Source: Magnetospirillum sulfuroxidans | Lineage (GTDB): Bacteria; Pseudomonadota; Alphaproteobacteria; Rhodospirillales; Magnetospirillaceae | DNA: 64,000 nt | Direction of reading: 5' to 3' | Assembly (NCBI RefSeq): GCF_018224925.1 | Contig: NZ_JAGTUF010000007.1 | Location: 10,942-74,941 of the forward strand | In this document: piece after piece, positions 18,989 through 28,038 of the stretch | How the letters are laid out: each line of letters opens with the position of its first letter | How positions within the stretch are numbered: position 1 is the first letter of the stretch | Notes under the pieces: generated by a model | What the model saw: only the letters and a program-made list of their open reading frames with translations | What the model was told of the DNA's origin: nothing | Database searches by the model: none | Program-made: the position numbers and the translations under genes

Positions 18989-20167
18989 ATGTCCTTGGTG
19001 CGAATTCTGATCGGCGGCTTTTGCGCCTGTGCCGTCTCGCTGGGTTTGGGACGCTTTGCCTATACCCCGATCCTGCCGCTGATGGGCATCGACACCGAAA
19101 GCGCCGGCTGGCTGGCCGCTTCCAATAATCTGGGCTATCTGATCGGCGCCGTTTGGGCCAGTTGGGCCAGCAGTGAAAATCAACGTCACCGTCTGCTCAA
19201 TTTCGGTCTGGCGTTGGTGGCAGTGTCGCTGGCCGCCATGGCCCTGACCGGGGACCAAATGATCTGGAACCTGATCCGTCTGATCGCCGGCATCGGCTCG
19301 GCCCTGGTTTTTGTCCTTGGTTCAGCCTTGGTGGTGCCGCGTCTGGCCGAAATGGGACGGGCCAAGTTATCCGGCCTGCATTTCGGCGGCGTCGGCCTGG
19401 GAATTTTCGCCTCGGGCTCGGCCATCGCCTGGATCGGCGGCCGCACCACCGATTCCGGCGCATGGTGGGCGGCCGGAATCATTTGCGCCGTCTTGTCGGC
19501 CACCTCGTATTTGTGCCTGCGTTCGTTGCGCGCCCCCAAACCCGCCGATTTCACCCCACGTCCGCCAAGCACGGCGATCCCCTTTCCGCTTCCGCTGCTG
19601 GCGGCGGCTTATTTCTGCGCCGGCTTCGGCTATATCATCACCGGCACCTTCTTGGTGGTGGTGGTGAAATCAACCCCCGGCCTGGGGGAATGGGCCAATC
19701 TGTCCTGGGTGCTGGTCGGCGTCGCCGCCATTCCCTCGGCCGCCGCCTGGGGCTGGGTCGCCGAGCACAAGGGATACGCCCCGGCCTTGGCGGCGGCGCA
19801 TATCTTGATGGCGCTGGGCACCGCGCTGCTGGCCTTGTTCGGCCATCCCTTGGCCGTGTTCGCCGCCGCCGTGCTCTATGGCGGAACCTTTCTCGGCATC
19901 GCCGGCATGGCCGTGGCCTTCGGCCGCGCCATCACCCCCGCCCACCCGGCCCGCACCATGGGGGTGCTGACGGTGTTTTTCAGCATCGGCCAGATCATCG
20001 GTCCGGTGGTGGCGGCGAAACTGGCGGAAAGCGGCGGCTGGATGCCAGCCTTGCTGGTGGCGGCGGCGGTGACCATCGCCGGGGCGCCGCTGCTGACCTG
20101 GGGCGAGATCAAATCCGCGCGGTCACTCCGTCATCAGAAAGCGCCGGTCCGATCTTTTCCGGGTTGA
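18989..20167 (+). CDS. MFS transporter, YbfB/YjiJ type
   Basis: The 392-residue protein has about 12 membrane segments. It begins LVRILIGGFCACAVSLGLGRFAYTPILPLM, a pattern (GxGRFAYTPxLP) typical of YbfB/YjiJ-type major facilitator proteins. The substrate is not known. It is divergent from the LysR regulator. Its last 59 bases overlap the end of the opposite-strand methyltransferase gene. Confidence 0.88.
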   Translation: MSLVRILIGGFCACAVSLGLGRFAYTPILPLMGIDTESAGWLAASNNLGYLIGAVWASWASSENQRHRLLNFGLALVAVSLAAMALTGDQMIWNLIRLIAGIGSALVFVLGSALVVPRLAEMGRAKLSGLHFGGVGLGIFASGSAIAWIGGRTTDSGAWWAAGIICAVLSATSYLCLRSLRAPKPADFTPRPPSTAIPFPLPLLAAAYFCAGFGYIITGTFLVVVVKSTPGLGEWANLSWVLVGVAAIPSAAAWGWVAEHKGYAPALAAAHILMALGTALLALFGHPLAVFAAAVLYGGTFLGIAGMAVAFGRAITPAHPARTMGVLTVFFSIGQIIGPVVAAKLAESGGWMPALLVAAAVTIAGAPLLTWGEIKSARSLRHQKAPVRSFPG

Positions 20168-21245
20168 TGATCCGGCCAAACCAGGTTGCCCAGCCAAGGA
20201 CATCGATTTCTTCCACCAATCCGGCAGAAATAAGCCGATACATATGAGCTCGTGTCCTGGGGCTTTTTCGCCCCCGTGCCGGCCCCGTCATCAAGAAATC
20301 ATCAACAATTAAAATACAGTCAGGCGCCAAATAATCTTTTACTGCTTTCAGCTTCGCAAGAACATCTCCGTCGGCATCAATTACCAGCATCCGAACCGAG
20401 GCTTTAGGAAAAGAAAGAGTATCACTCCCCCCATCTTCCACTTTCATTGGAATAATGGACACACAATCCTGCAAACCATAGGCGGCGACATTGGCACGAA
20501 GATCTCCAAGGATATCTGTTGTCGGTATCTGTGAATGCGCCAGAAAGGATCCACCAATCTCGAATGATGTCAGCGATTGCCCCAAAGCCTTCGCCGCCGT
20601 CCCCAAGGGACATGTCAGCCCCCCGGCATAAGTCCCGATCTCGATTACAGGCCCAGGGTTGAGGTGCAGTAAGATCGCCGCAAAAACAGAAACGGACCAA
20701 TGCAGCATGCTGAAATCAGACGGCCCGAAACCAAGACAGCAGATTTCCAAAGATTTTGCCTGAGCCAAGGCGAAATCAACCGCCACGTCGACTAAATCCG
20801 GGGAAAAGCCCCGTTGTTCGACCAGCCAGAAACGGACATCATCGAGAAACTCATTTATCTCCGGAATCCGTTGATCCATCAATTTGCCGCGCGGAAAAAC
20901 CAAATCCTCGAAGAAAATAAAGTTTTGAACCCCCTGCTGCGCCATGGCGGTCTTGAGGAAAGGCCACGGCACCCCCATTGTCTCAGCGTCTTTTCCCAAA
21001 ATAACAGGCGTGGATTTGGCGATCCCCGAAGCCGCCAATTCCTCGAGCGAGCGCCCGGAGCCATCGGCGACAATGAAGTTCCAATCGCCGACCGAGGCGA
21101 TGTATGCCAATACCTGAATGCCGTGCGCCCCCAGCATCTGCGTCAGCTGCTGCTCGAACCCGCCGACCCCGATGATCAGGCATTGACTGAAATCAAAGGG
21201 AGGACGCAGCACATTTCCAGTATCGCATCTCGGCTCGATAGGCAT
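20109..21245 (-). CDS. Class I SAM-dependent methyltransferase with extra N-terminal domain
   Basis: The 378-residue protein has a C-terminal Rossmann methyltransferase domain. Motif I is VIEIGTYAGGLT, followed by a motif II-like acidic strand end (SLTSFEIG) and VRMLVIDADGDV, which resembles Methyltransf_24 proteins. The first 130 residues begin with QCLIIGVGGFEQQL, a nucleotide-binding-like loop. The ATG at 21245 has AAGGGA upstream; a GTG at 21275 is less likely. Base composition is clearly lower in GC than the neighbours, and its 3' end overlaps the MFS gene tail to tail. This suggests acquisition by transfer. The target molecule is unknown. Confidence 0.75.
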   Translation of the reverse strand: MPIEPRCDTGNVLRPPFDFSQCLIIGVGGFEQQLTQMLGAHGIQVLAYIASVGDWNFIVADGSGRSLEELAASGIAKSTPVILGKDAETMGVPWPFLKTAMAQQGVQNFIFFEDLVFPRGKLMDQRIPEINEFLDDVRFWLVEQRGFSPDLVDVAVDFALAQAKSLEICCLGFGPSDFSMLHWSVSVFAAILLHLNPGPVIEIGTYAGGLTCPLGTAAKALGQSLTSFEIGGSFLAHSQIPTTDILGDLRANVAAYGLQDCVSIIPMKVEDGGSDTLSFPKASVRMLVIDADGDVLAKLKAVKDYLAPDCILIVDDFLMTGPARGRKSPRTRAHMYRLISAGLVEEIDVLGWATWFGRIINPEKIGPALSDDGVTARI

Positions 21246-21322
21246 GTGAATCCCTTTATTGATGGAGACAATCACGCATCTTTCGCTGCCCTCCCCTTTC
21301 AGGGTGCCTCAGCCAAGAGACA

Positions 21323-21913
21323 TCAGCTTTTTTTGTTGCCGATCCGCGGCTCCTCGCCGCGAACCAAGCGAAGGATGTTGGCCTTGTGGCGAAAAATGCC
21401 CAACAGCGCCAAACCGGCGGCCATGGCCGCCGTTTCCGGACCGGCGAAGTACCAGGCGTAAAGCGGTGAGGCGGCCAGGGCGACCAAAGCGGCCAGCGAA
21501 GAAATGCGGAACAATCCAGCGATCGCCAGCCAGGTAACGCAGCAGGCCACGCCCGCCGGCCACGAGCACGCCATCAAGGTTCCCAACGTGGTGGCCACGC
21601 CCTTGCCGCCCTTGAAGCTCAACCAAACCGGGAAATTATGCCCCAGCACGGCGGCAAAGGCGGCGACCAGCATGGCCTGCGGCCCCAGCACAAACAGGGC
21701 CAGCAAGGCGGCGATGGCCCCTTTTCCGCCATCCAGCAGCAAGGTTGCCAGGGCCAGCCCCTTGCGCCCAGTGCGCAGCACATTGGTCGCGCCGATATTC
21801 CCCGAACCGATGGCGCGAATATCGCCCAGCCCGGCGGCCCGGGTCAGCACCAGCCCGAACGGGATCGAGCCAAGCAGATAACCGCCGATTGCCGCGCCGA
21901 TCAGGTCAAACAC
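21323..21913 (-). CDS. plsY: Glycerol-3-phosphate acyltransferase PlsY
   Basis: The 196-residue protein has five or so membrane segments and the PlsY motifs GSIPFGLVL, GSGNIGATNVLR, GHNFPVWLSFKGGKGVAT and FRHKANI. It transfers acyl from acyl-phosphate to glycerol-3-phosphate to make lysophosphatidate at the inner membrane. I propose a GTG start at 21913, which overlaps the pyrC stop by 8 bases; an upstream ATG would add 21 non-conserved residues overlapping pyrC. It is the last gene of pyrB-pyrC-plsY. Confidence 0.93.
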   Translation of the reverse strand: MFDLIGAAIGGYLLGSIPFGLVLTRAAGLGDIRAIGSGNIGATNVLRTGRKGLALATLLLDGGKGAIAALLALFVLGPQAMLVAAFAAVLGHNFPVWLSFKGGKGVATTLGTLMACSWPAGVACCVTWLAIAGLFRISSLAALVALAASPLYAWYFAGPETAAMAAGLALLGIFRHKANILRLVRGEEPRIGNKKS

Positions 21914-23210
21914 AATGCACCGTCCGGCCGTCAACCACGGTGCGCAGAACCACGCCTTGCATGGGTCGTCCGTCAAAGGGCGAGTTCTTCGACTTGCTCT
22001 TGAACTTGGTCGGATCGACCAGCCATCCCCGATCAGGGTCGAACACCACCAGATCGGCCGCCGCCCCCATCTTCAAGCGCCCCGCGCTCAGGCCCAACAC
22101 GTCGGCGGGACTACAGGTCAGCAAGCGCAAGGCGTCCAGCAGCTTAAGCGAATCGCCGTGAACCAGCGACAAGGTGGCGGCCAACAAGGTTTCCAGACCG
22201 ATACCGCCAAATTCGGCAGCGGCAAAGGTCTGACGCTTGGCGTCTTCATCCTGGGGAGCATGATCCGAGGCGATGGCGTCGATGGTGCCATCGTGCAATC
22301 CGGCGATCACCGCCAGCCGGTCGGATTCGGCCCGCAGCGGCGGCGACAGCTTGGCGAAGGTGCGGTAATTGTGCACTTCCAATTCGTTAAGGGCGAAATA
22401 GGGCGGCGCCGTATCACAGGTGACCGCCAGCCCCTTGGCCTTGGCCTTGCGAATAACCTCGATGCCCTCGGCGGTGGAGACATGGGCGGCGTGATAACGC
22501 CCGCCAGTCATCGCCACCAGCCGCATGTCGCGTTCCAGCATGATCACCTCGGCCTCGGGCGGGATGCCCGACAACCCCATGCGGGTGGCCCGCTCGCCGG
22601 CATTCATCACCCCCGACCCGGCCAGCGCCGGATCTTCGGCATGCTGGACGATCAGGGCGCCGAAGGTGGCGGCATAGGACAAGGCGCGGCGCATGATCTG
22701 GCTATCGGCGATGGCCTTGATGCCGTCGGTAAAGGCAAGAGCGCCGGCTTCTTGCAAGAAGCCCATTTCCGACAGCTCGCGCCCTTCCAATTTCTTGGTG
22801 GCGGCGGCATAGGGATAGACCTTGGCCAAGCCGTTCTTGCGGGCACGACGGGCGACGAATTCCACCGTCGCCACTTCATCCATGATCGGATCGGTGTTGG
22901 GCAGGCAGACCATGGAGGTGATGCCGCCGGCCACCGCCGCCTCGCCCGCTGATTTCAGCGTTTCCTTATGTTCCTCGCCCGGTTCGCGCACCTGCACCCG
23001 CATGTCGACCAGACCGGGGGCGAGACACAGGCCGGCGCAATCAACCACTTCGATGCCCGAGGGCACGCCGCCCTGGAACAGACCGGGGCCGACATCGGCG
23101 ATGCTTTCGCCGTTGACCAGCACCGCGCCCTTGGCATCCAAACCGGTGGCCGGATCAAGCAGACGCGCATTCACATAGGCGACCAGCCCGGATGGGATCG
23201 GCTTTGCCAT
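21906..23210 (-). CDS. pyrC: Dihydroorotase-like protein, missing first metal-binding histidines
   Basis: The 434-residue protein is a class I dihydroorotase homologue by its order of motifs: LAPGLVD, REPG, GGITSMVCLPNTDP, QHAED, HVSTAEG, ASDHAP. The normal D-x-H-x-H metal site reads D69-M-R71-V-Q73, so both histidines that hold the binuclear zinc are replaced. The later ligands (Asp and His in TDGIKA, QHAED, HVST and SDHAP) remain. Pseudomonas-type PyrC' proteins with such losses do not catalyse but stabilise PyrB. The gene starts directly after the pyrB stop, so the two are coupled. Active or structural role is therefore uncertain. Confidence 0.9.
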   Translation of the reverse strand: MAKPIPSGLVAYVNARLLDPATGLDAKGAVLVNGESIADVGPGLFQGGVPSGIEVVDCAGLCLAPGLVDMRVQVREPGEEHKETLKSAGEAAVAGGITSMVCLPNTDPIMDEVATVEFVARRARKNGLAKVYPYAAATKKLEGRELSEMGFLQEAGALAFTDGIKAIADSQIMRRALSYAATFGALIVQHAEDPALAGSGVMNAGERATRMGLSGIPPEAEVIMLERDMRLVAMTGGRYHAAHVSTAEGIEVIRKAKAKGLAVTCDTAPPYFALNELEVHNYRTFAKLSPPLRAESDRLAVIAGLHDGTIDAIASDHAPQDEDAKRQTFAAAEFGGIGLETLLAATLSLVHGDSLKLLDALRLLTCSPADVLGLSAGRLKMGAAADLVVFDPDRGWLVDPTKFKSKSKNSPFDGRPMQGVVLRTVVDGRTVHCV

Positions 23211-24161
23211 TTACAGTACCACCGCGTTGGGAAGATGACGGGTCAACAGGTCCAGGCAGGCCATGCGCACCGCCACCCCCATTTCCACCTGTTCGCGGAT
23301 CAACGACCGTTCGACGTCGTCGGCAACGTCCGAATCGATCTCGACGCCGCGATTCATCGGCCCCGGATGCATGATCACCGCGTCGGGCTTGGCCAGGGCC
23401 AGTTTTTCATAATCAAGGCCGAAAAAGCGGAAATATTCAGGAATCGAGGGAATGAAGCTGCCTTTCATCCGTTCGTTCTGGATACGCAGCATCATCACCA
23501 CATCGACGTCTTTAATGCCGGCGCGCATGTCGTGGAACACCTCGACCCCCATGCGATCGACCTGCGACGGGATCAGCGTGCGCGGACCGACCAGCCGCAC
23601 CCGCGCCCCCATGGTATTGAGCAGATGGATATTGGAACGCGCCACCCGCGAATGCAGGACATCGCCGCAAATGGCCACGGTCAGGCCGGCGATGGTGCCC
23701 TTGCGGCGGCGGATGGTCAGGGCGTCCAGCAACGCCTGGGTCGGATGTTCGTGCGCGCCGTCGCCGGCATTGATGACGGCGCAATTGACCTTTTCCGACA
23801 GCAGCTCGGCCGCCCCCGATTCGGCGTGACGGACCACCAGCACGTCCAGATGCATGGCGTTGAGCGTCATCGCCGTATCGATCAGGCTTTCGCCCTTGGC
23901 CACCGACGACGCCGAGGTCTGCATATTGATGACGTCGGCCCCCAGCCGCTTGCCAGCCAACTCGAAGCTGGTCAGCGTCCGGGTCGAGTTCTCGAAGAAC
24001 AAATTGACCAGCGTCCGCCCCCCCAACAGGTTGCGGCGTTTGTCGATCGACCGGTTCTGCGCCGCGTAACCGTCGGCCAGATCCAGGATGGTGGTGATCT
24101 CTTGCGGTCCCAGACCCTGGATACCCAAGAGATGACGATGCGGAAAGCGCGGTTGTGTCAT
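23211..24161 (-). CDS. pyrB: Aspartate carbamoyltransferase catalytic chain
   Basis: The 316-residue protein has the carbamoyl-phosphate loop [20 protein letters not shown], the HPTQALLD substrate motif and a C-terminal [11 protein letters not shown]. It joins carbamoyl phosphate and aspartate in pyrimidine synthesis. The start ([14 protein letters not shown]) is the family start; longer in-frame starts are not conserved. The stop codon directly abuts the pyrC start, giving a coupled pyrB-pyrC-plsY operon. No pyrI regulatory chain is present. Confidence 0.96.
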   Translation of the reverse strand: MTQPRFPHRHLLGIQGLGPQEITTILDLADGYAAQNRSIDKRRNLLGGRTLVNLFFENSTRTLTSFELAGKRLGADVINMQTSASSVAKGESLIDTAMTLNAMHLDVLVVRHAESGAAELLSEKVNCAVINAGDGAHEHPTQALLDALTIRRRKGTIAGLTVAICGDVLHSRVARSNIHLLNTMGARVRLVGPRTLIPSQVDRMGVEVFHDMRAGIKDVDVVMMLRIQNERMKGSFIPSIPEYFRFFGLDYEKLALAKPDAVIMHPGPMNRGVEIDSDVADDVERSLIREQVEMGVAVRMACLDLLTRHLPNAVVL

Positions 24162-24345
24162 GGTGGCCGAACTATATGGCGAGCCGCACCGCCCCGCAAG
24201 CGGGTCTGGCATAGTGCATAGCCGGAATCGGTGGATGACCTGCTTACACTCTGCCCCTATCATACCCATATGGCGGTCGAGGGCTTAGATTGGGGTCATC
24301 CTCCCTTCCTCGGCACCGCATCTGGTTGATTGACATGGGTAGAGA

Positions 24346-25254
24346 ATGCAGGGCTCGTTGGAGAACATTCGGCTGGTCATCGCCGACCCTAATCCGTTAG
24401 TCCGCACCGGACTGAAGGGCGCCCTCTTCGCCATGGGTTTTCGGGCTGTTTCCGACACCGCCAGCTACATCAAGTTGCACGACCTGATCGAACGGGATTC
24501 CATTGACCTGCTGATCGCCTCGACCGAGCTGGAAGGCAACGATGTCGGTTTCCTGGTCAAGGAAATGCGCGATCAGCGCCTGGGAGCCAACCCGTTTCCG
24601 GTGGTGATTTCCCTGTTGTCACGCCCAGAGCCCGATTACGTCAAGCGCATCATCGACGCCGGCTGCGACGATTTGTTGCTGATGCCGCTGTCGCCCGACC
24701 AGTTAATCCTGCGCATCGAGAAACTCACTCGCACCAGAAAGCCGTTCGTGGTCACCCACGATTATACCGGCCCCGATCGCCGCGCCAAGCAACGCACATT
24801 CGACAACCATTCGGCCCCCATGCTGGAAGTGCCCAATCCGTTGCGGGTGCGGGCGGAAACCGGCGTTGACGGCACCCGGCTGCAACGCATGGTGTCCGAA
24901 TCCTCGGCGACCTTGAACCGCATGAAGATCGAACGCTACGCCGTGCAGATCGACTGGCTGTCCAATCACATCCACGGCTGCATCCGTGACGGCCGGACCG
25001 AGGATTCCAATGCCTTGATGCCACACACCAACCGACTGGTGCATGTGGCCGAGGACATGATCCGACGGATGAAGCGCAGCCCGTCCGAGGTCTTAACCGG
25101 CCCGGTGGCCGAATTGCTGGAAATTGCCCACCGGCTGGACGATGCCAAAACCGAAGTGCGTTTCAGCGAATTGGAAAAGCTGAACGGGCTGGCCAAAAAT
25201 CTGTTGCGCTCGCTTGGCGCCCCGCGCCCCTTCGTCGCGGCGAAGACAGCGTAA
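24346..25254 (+). CDS. Receiver-domain protein with uncharacterised C-terminal helical region
   Basis: The 302-residue protein begins with a response-regulator receiver-like domain (IRLVIADPNPLVRTGLKGAL). It reads LLIASTELEG where the phospho-Asp would normally sit, so phosphorylation may be lost. A short linker, YTGPDRRAKQR, precedes a helical C-terminal half. It has no known output domain. It lies between the pyrimidine operon and topA, on the opposite strand to both, with 184 bases of divergent promoter space upstream of it. Function is unknown; a scaffold or partner-switch role is possible. Confidence 0.75.
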   Translation: MQGSLENIRLVIADPNPLVRTGLKGALFAMGFRAVSDTASYIKLHDLIERDSIDLLIASTELEGNDVGFLVKEMRDQRLGANPFPVVISLLSRPEPDYVKRIIDAGCDDLLLMPLSPDQLILRIEKLTRTRKPFVVTHDYTGPDRRAKQRTFDNHSAPMLEVPNPLRVRAETGVDGTRLQRMVSESSATLNRMKIERYAVQIDWLSNHIHGCIRDGRTEDSNALMPHTNRLVHVAEDMIRRMKRSPSEVLTGPVAELLEIAHRLDDAKTEVRFSELEKLNGLAKNLLRSLGAPRPFVAAKTA

Positions 25255-25295
25255 CCGCCGCCCCGCACCGCAATCCCCCTCCCCCGCGGACATTG

Positions 25296-25331
25296 TTTCC
25301 TTCAGACGGTGGCTCAACCATCTGAAGGAAA
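25296..25331. terminator. Bidirectional terminator hairpin
   Basis: TTTCCTTCAGA and TCTGAAGGAAA form a perfect 11-bp stem. It is extended by TGG/CCA around a CTCAA loop, with a 3-base bulge. It lies between the convergent ends of the receiver-domain gene and topA. No long U-tract follows, though the outer A/T pairs may serve. Confidence 0.65.
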
Positions 25332-25339
25332 TCGAAACA

Positions 25340-27994
25340 TCAGGACTCGGTCTTTTTCTTCGCCGCCGGCTTCTTGGCGGCGGGTTTCTTGGCGGCGGGC
25401 TTTTTGGCGGCGGGCTTCTTCTTCACCACGCTTTCGCCATCTTCCGCCGCCGCTTTCTTCGGCGCCGCCTTGCGGGCCGGTTTCTTGGCCGCCTTGGCCG
25501 CCTTGGCGGCGATCAACGGCAACGCCTGTTCCAACGTCACCGTCAACGGATCGGTGCCCTTGGGCAAGGTGGCGTGCACGCCATCGCGTGATACGTAAGG
25601 CCCGTAGCGGCCTTCATGCACGGTCACCGCCTTGCCGTCATGGTCGCCCAAAGTCTTGAGCGGACCGGCGGCCTTGCCCTTGGCCTGGGACAACAGCTCC
25701 ACCGCCCGGTTCATGCCGATGGTCAGGACGTCGTCATCCTTGGCCAAGGATTTATAGACGCCGTCATGCAGCAGATAGGGGCCAAAGCGGCCGACGCCGG
25801 CCTTGATCATCTTGCGGGATTCCGGGTGTTCGCCGACATCGCGGGGCAGGGCCAGTAATTTCAGCCCCATCTCCAGGTCGATGGCGCCGGGCTCAAGCCC
25901 CTTATACAGCGACACCCGCTTGGGCTTGGCGCCTTCCCCCAGTTGCACATACCAGCCATAAGGGCCTTTGCGCAACGAGACCGGCTCACCCGAAACCGGA
26001 TCATTTCCCAGTTCCTTGGGACCGTCGGGCAAAGGCTCGCCGCCATTTTCGCCGCCTTCGCCAGCCATGGCCAGCGGCCGGGTATAGCGGCATTCCGGGT
26101 AATTGGCACAGCCGATGAAGGCCCCGAACTTGCCCAGCTTCAACGACAACCGGCCGGCGCTGCACACCGGGCACAGGCGCGGATCGTGCCCTTCGCCATC
26201 CGACGGGAAGAAGTGGGCGCCCAATTCGGCGTCCAACTTTTCGATCACTTCCGAAACCCGCAATTCCTTGGTGCCTTCGACGGCCCCCTTGAATTGACGC
26301 CAGAAATCTTCCAGCACCCGTTTCCAGTCAATCTTACCGTCAGACACCTCGTCGAGCTGGTTTTCCAGATCGGCGGTGAAATTGTATTCGACGTAACGGC
26401 CGAAATAGCTTTCCAAAAAGGCGGTGACCAGACGGCCGCGATCTTCGGGAATAAAGCGGCGGGCATCCAGACGGACGTAATTGCGGTCCTGCAACACCGT
26501 CAGGATCGAGGCATAGGTGGACGGCCGGCCGATCCCCAATTCTTCCATGCGCTTGACCAGCGAGGCTTCGGAAAAGCGCGGCGGCGGCTGGGTGAAATGC
26601 TGATCGGCGCGCACGTCCTGGCGGGCCATGGCCTCGCCTTGGCTGACGTCGGGCAGCAGACGCTCGGCTTCGTCATCTTCGCCGCCCGCCGCCGGGGCGT
26701 CGTCGCGATCCTCGCGGTAGACTTTCAAGAAGCCTTCGAACACCACCACCGAGCCGGTGGCCCGCAAGCCGATGGCCTTGTCGGCGCTGGCGATGTCAAC
26801 CGCCACCTGATCCAGTTCGGCCGCGGCCATCTGGCTGGCGACCGTGCGTTTCCAGATCAGTTCGTACAGCCGCAACTGGTCGCGATCAAGCGTGCGGGCC
26901 AGTTGGTCGGGACGGCGGAACAGATCGGTGGGACGGATACATTCGTGCGCCTCTTGGGCATTCTTGGCCTTGGTCTTGTACAGACGCGGGGCGCCGGGCA
27001 CGTAATCACGGCCGAAATCCTTGGCGATCAGATCACGGGTGGCGGCGATGGCCTCGGCCGCCATCTGCACGCCATCGGTACGCATATAGGTGATCAAACC
27101 CACCGTCTCGCCGCCGATATCGATACCTTCGTACAGACGCTGGGCCAATTGCATGGTCTTTTGCGCGCCGAAATGCAGCTTGCGGCTGGCTTCTTGCTGC
27201 AACGTCGAGGTGGTGAAGGGCGCATAGGGATTGCGCTTGGTCTTCTTGCGCTCGACCCCGGCCACGGTAAAGCTGGCCGCCTCGACCGCCGCCTTGGCCG
27301 CCAGGGCCGAACTTTCGTTGGCCAGGGCGAATTTGTCCAGCTTGGCCCCATTCAGATGGGTCAGGCCGGCGGTGATCATCGCCCCCTTGGCCGTCAGGAA
27401 ATCGGCGGCCAGCGTCCAGTATTCCTGGCTTTTGAAATTCTCGATTTCGGTTTCACGCTCGCAGATCAGGCGCAGCGCCACCGATTGGACGCGGCCAGCG
27501 GAGCGCGAACCGGGCAGCTTGCGCCACAGCACCGGCGACAAGGTGAAACCGACCAGATAATCCAGCGCCCGCCGGGCCAGATAGGCATCAACCAGATCCT
27601 GATGCACGTCGCGGGGATTGCGCATGGCTTCGGTGACGGCGGATTTGGTGATCTCGTTGAACACCACCCGCTTGACTTCCTTGCCCTTCAACACCCCCTT
27701 GGCTTCCAACACCGCCTGGACGTGCCACGAAATGGCTTCCCCTTCGCGATCCGGGTCAGTGGCCAGGAACAGTTTGTCGGCCTTTTTCACCGCTTGGGCG
27801 ATTTCCTTGATCTGGCGCTCCGACTTGGCGTCGGCCTCCCAGTCCATGGCAAAGCCCTCGTCCGGGCGGACCGAGCCGTCCTTGGCCGGAAGATCGCGGA
27901 TATGGCCATACGAGGCCAGCACCAAAAAGTCGGAACCAAGATACTTGTTGATGGTCTTGGCTTTGGCGGGAGATTCGACGACGACGACCTTCAT
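25340..27994 (-). CDS. topA: DNA topoisomerase I
   Basis: The 884-residue enzyme starts MKVVVVESPAKAKTINKYLG, the Toprim start. It has the catalytic tyrosine region GLITYMRTDG, the SAGRVQSVALRLI motif and a zinc ribbon (CPVCSAGRLSLKLGKFGAF). It relaxes negative supercoils. The C-terminus has several small topoisomerase repeat units and ends in a lysine-alanine-proline tail. dprA lies immediately upstream, 44 bases away, on the same strand. The size is usual for the family in Alphaproteobacteria. Confidence 0.98.
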   Translation of the reverse strand: MKVVVVESPAKAKTINKYLGSDFLVLASYGHIRDLPAKDGSVRPDEGFAMDWEADAKSERQIKEIAQAVKKADKLFLATDPDREGEAISWHVQAVLEAKGVLKGKEVKRVVFNEITKSAVTEAMRNPRDVHQDLVDAYLARRALDYLVGFTLSPVLWRKLPGSRSAGRVQSVALRLICERETEIENFKSQEYWTLAADFLTAKGAMITAGLTHLNGAKLDKFALANESSALAAKAAVEAASFTVAGVERKKTKRNPYAPFTTSTLQQEASRKLHFGAQKTMQLAQRLYEGIDIGGETVGLITYMRTDGVQMAAEAIAATRDLIAKDFGRDYVPGAPRLYKTKAKNAQEAHECIRPTDLFRRPDQLARTLDRDQLRLYELIWKRTVASQMAAAELDQVAVDIASADKAIGLRATGSVVVFEGFLKVYREDRDDAPAAGGEDDEAERLLPDVSQGEAMARQDVRADQHFTQPPPRFSEASLVKRMEELGIGRPSTYASILTVLQDRNYVRLDARRFIPEDRGRLVTAFLESYFGRYVEYNFTADLENQLDEVSDGKIDWKRVLEDFWRQFKGAVEGTKELRVSEVIEKLDAELGAHFFPSDGEGHDPRLCPVCSAGRLSLKLGKFGAFIGCANYPECRYTRPLAMAGEGGENGGEPLPDGPKELGNDPVSGEPVSLRKGPYGWYVQLGEGAKPKRVSLYKGLEPGAIDLEMGLKLLALPRDVGEHPESRKMIKAGVGRFGPYLLHDGVYKSLAKDDDVLTIGMNRAVELLSQAKGKAAGPLKTLGDHDGKAVTVHEGRYGPYVSRDGVHATLPKGTDPLTVTLEQALPLIAAKAAKAAKKPARKAAPKKAAAEDGESVVKKKPAAKKPAAKKPAAKKPAAKKKTES
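25361..25420 (-). repeat. 15-bp tandem repeats coding PAAKK in the TopA tail
   Basis: Four near-identical 15-base units encode PAAKK repeated at the C-terminus of TopA. Such Lys/Ala tails bind DNA non-specifically, and the DNA repeat is prone to copy-number change. It is coding, not a mobile repeat. Confidence 0.8.
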
Positions 27995-28038
27995 CCGGAC
28001 CCAGTGGTGCGAGGAATGGGACGCGGCGGCCTGATCCT

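Noticed and set aside
25361-25420. Possible CRISPR-like or mobile tandem repeat
   Set aside because: The 15-base units are in frame in topA and encode PAAKK; there are no spacers.
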